From: Ruegeria meonggei
GTDB taxonomy: Bacteria; Pseudomonadota; Alphaproteobacteria; Rhodobacterales; Rhodobacteraceae
Length of the DNA stretch: 64,000 nt
Direction of reading: 5' to 3'
NCBI RefSeq assembly: GCF_900172215.1
Contig: NZ_FWFP01000007.1
Span: 1-64,000 of the forward strand
This document shows positions 63,988 to 64,000 of the stretch, piece by piece. Each line of letters opens with the position of its first letter. Position 1 is the stretch's first letter. A program made the translations under genes and the position numbers. A model generated the notes under the pieces. It saw only the letters and a list, made by a program, of their open reading frames with translations, searched no databases and had not been told where the DNA came from.

Positions 63988-64000
63988 TGCTGGATACAAC
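63984..64000 (+). CDS. Start of a further nir gene (partial, probably nirG or nirH)
   Basis: ATGATGC overlaps the nirDL stop and begins a frame reading MMLDT before the window ends. In related clusters the next gene encodes another Lrp-like siroheme decarboxylase subunit. Only five codons are visible. Confidence 0.4.

Overview
The window looks like a chromosomal segment of a marine alphaproteobacterium of the family Rhodobacteraceae (roseobacter type). The pointers are the NasTS-controlled nitrate-assimilation operon, a cd1-type (nirS) denitrification locus with norCBQDEF and nnrS, an HlyU-family small protein, DUF6525 and DUF1826 proteins, a TTT-type transporter next to sulfonate genes, and many ABC and dehydrogenase genes with fairly high-GC codon use. 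This placement is by family content only; no genome comparison was run.

Layout. 1-130: right end of an IS6-like element. 532-12187: nasT-nasS-nrtA-nrtB-nrtC-nasB-nasC(nirD)-nasA, a complete nitrate uptake and assimilatory reduction operon, with a terminator-bearing leader before nrtA that fits NasT antitermination. 12431-13778: an IS110-family element whose transposase is broken by a TAA. 13975-17020: hlyU-like gene, a divergent AraC regulator / Tat-exported isochorismatase-like hydrolase pair, and a Dps. 17485-24586: acyl-CoA ligase, CoA-acylating aldehyde dehydrogenase, TctCBA transporter and LacI regulator, most like a sulfoacetate (sauST) locus. It is bracketed by two related direct repeats of about 250 bp.

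25277-37846: a sugar or sugar-acid catabolic locus with a KDG-kinase-like gene, a GntR regulator, a GMC oxidoreductase, an AldA-like dehydrogenase, a YtfQRT/YjfF-type ABC importer, an enolase-superfamily dehydratase, a zinc alcohol dehydrogenase and KduD. A perfect 15-bp palindrome just before the AldA-like gene is the likely GntR operator. 37991-40640: a small AT-richer island with an IS3 remnant, clustered palindromes, a GIY-YIG protein and a membrane-anchored staphylococcal-type nuclease, ending at a tRNA-like 3' end.

40640-47323: zinc homeostasis, with zur-znuC-znuB divergent from znuA, then two G3E GTPases, a DUF1826 and a DUF6525 protein. Three copies of a shared 15-bp box link these promoters. 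47379-64000: denitrification, with dnr, hemA, norCBQDEF, nnrS, nirS, a NapC-like multihaem protein, a cupredoxin, and haem d1 biosynthesis genes nirE, nirC, nirF, nirDL, continuing past the window edge. Five FNR/Dnr-type boxes precede hemA, norC, nnrS, nirS and nirE, so one regulator probably joins haem supply, NO and nitrite reduction and d1 synthesis.
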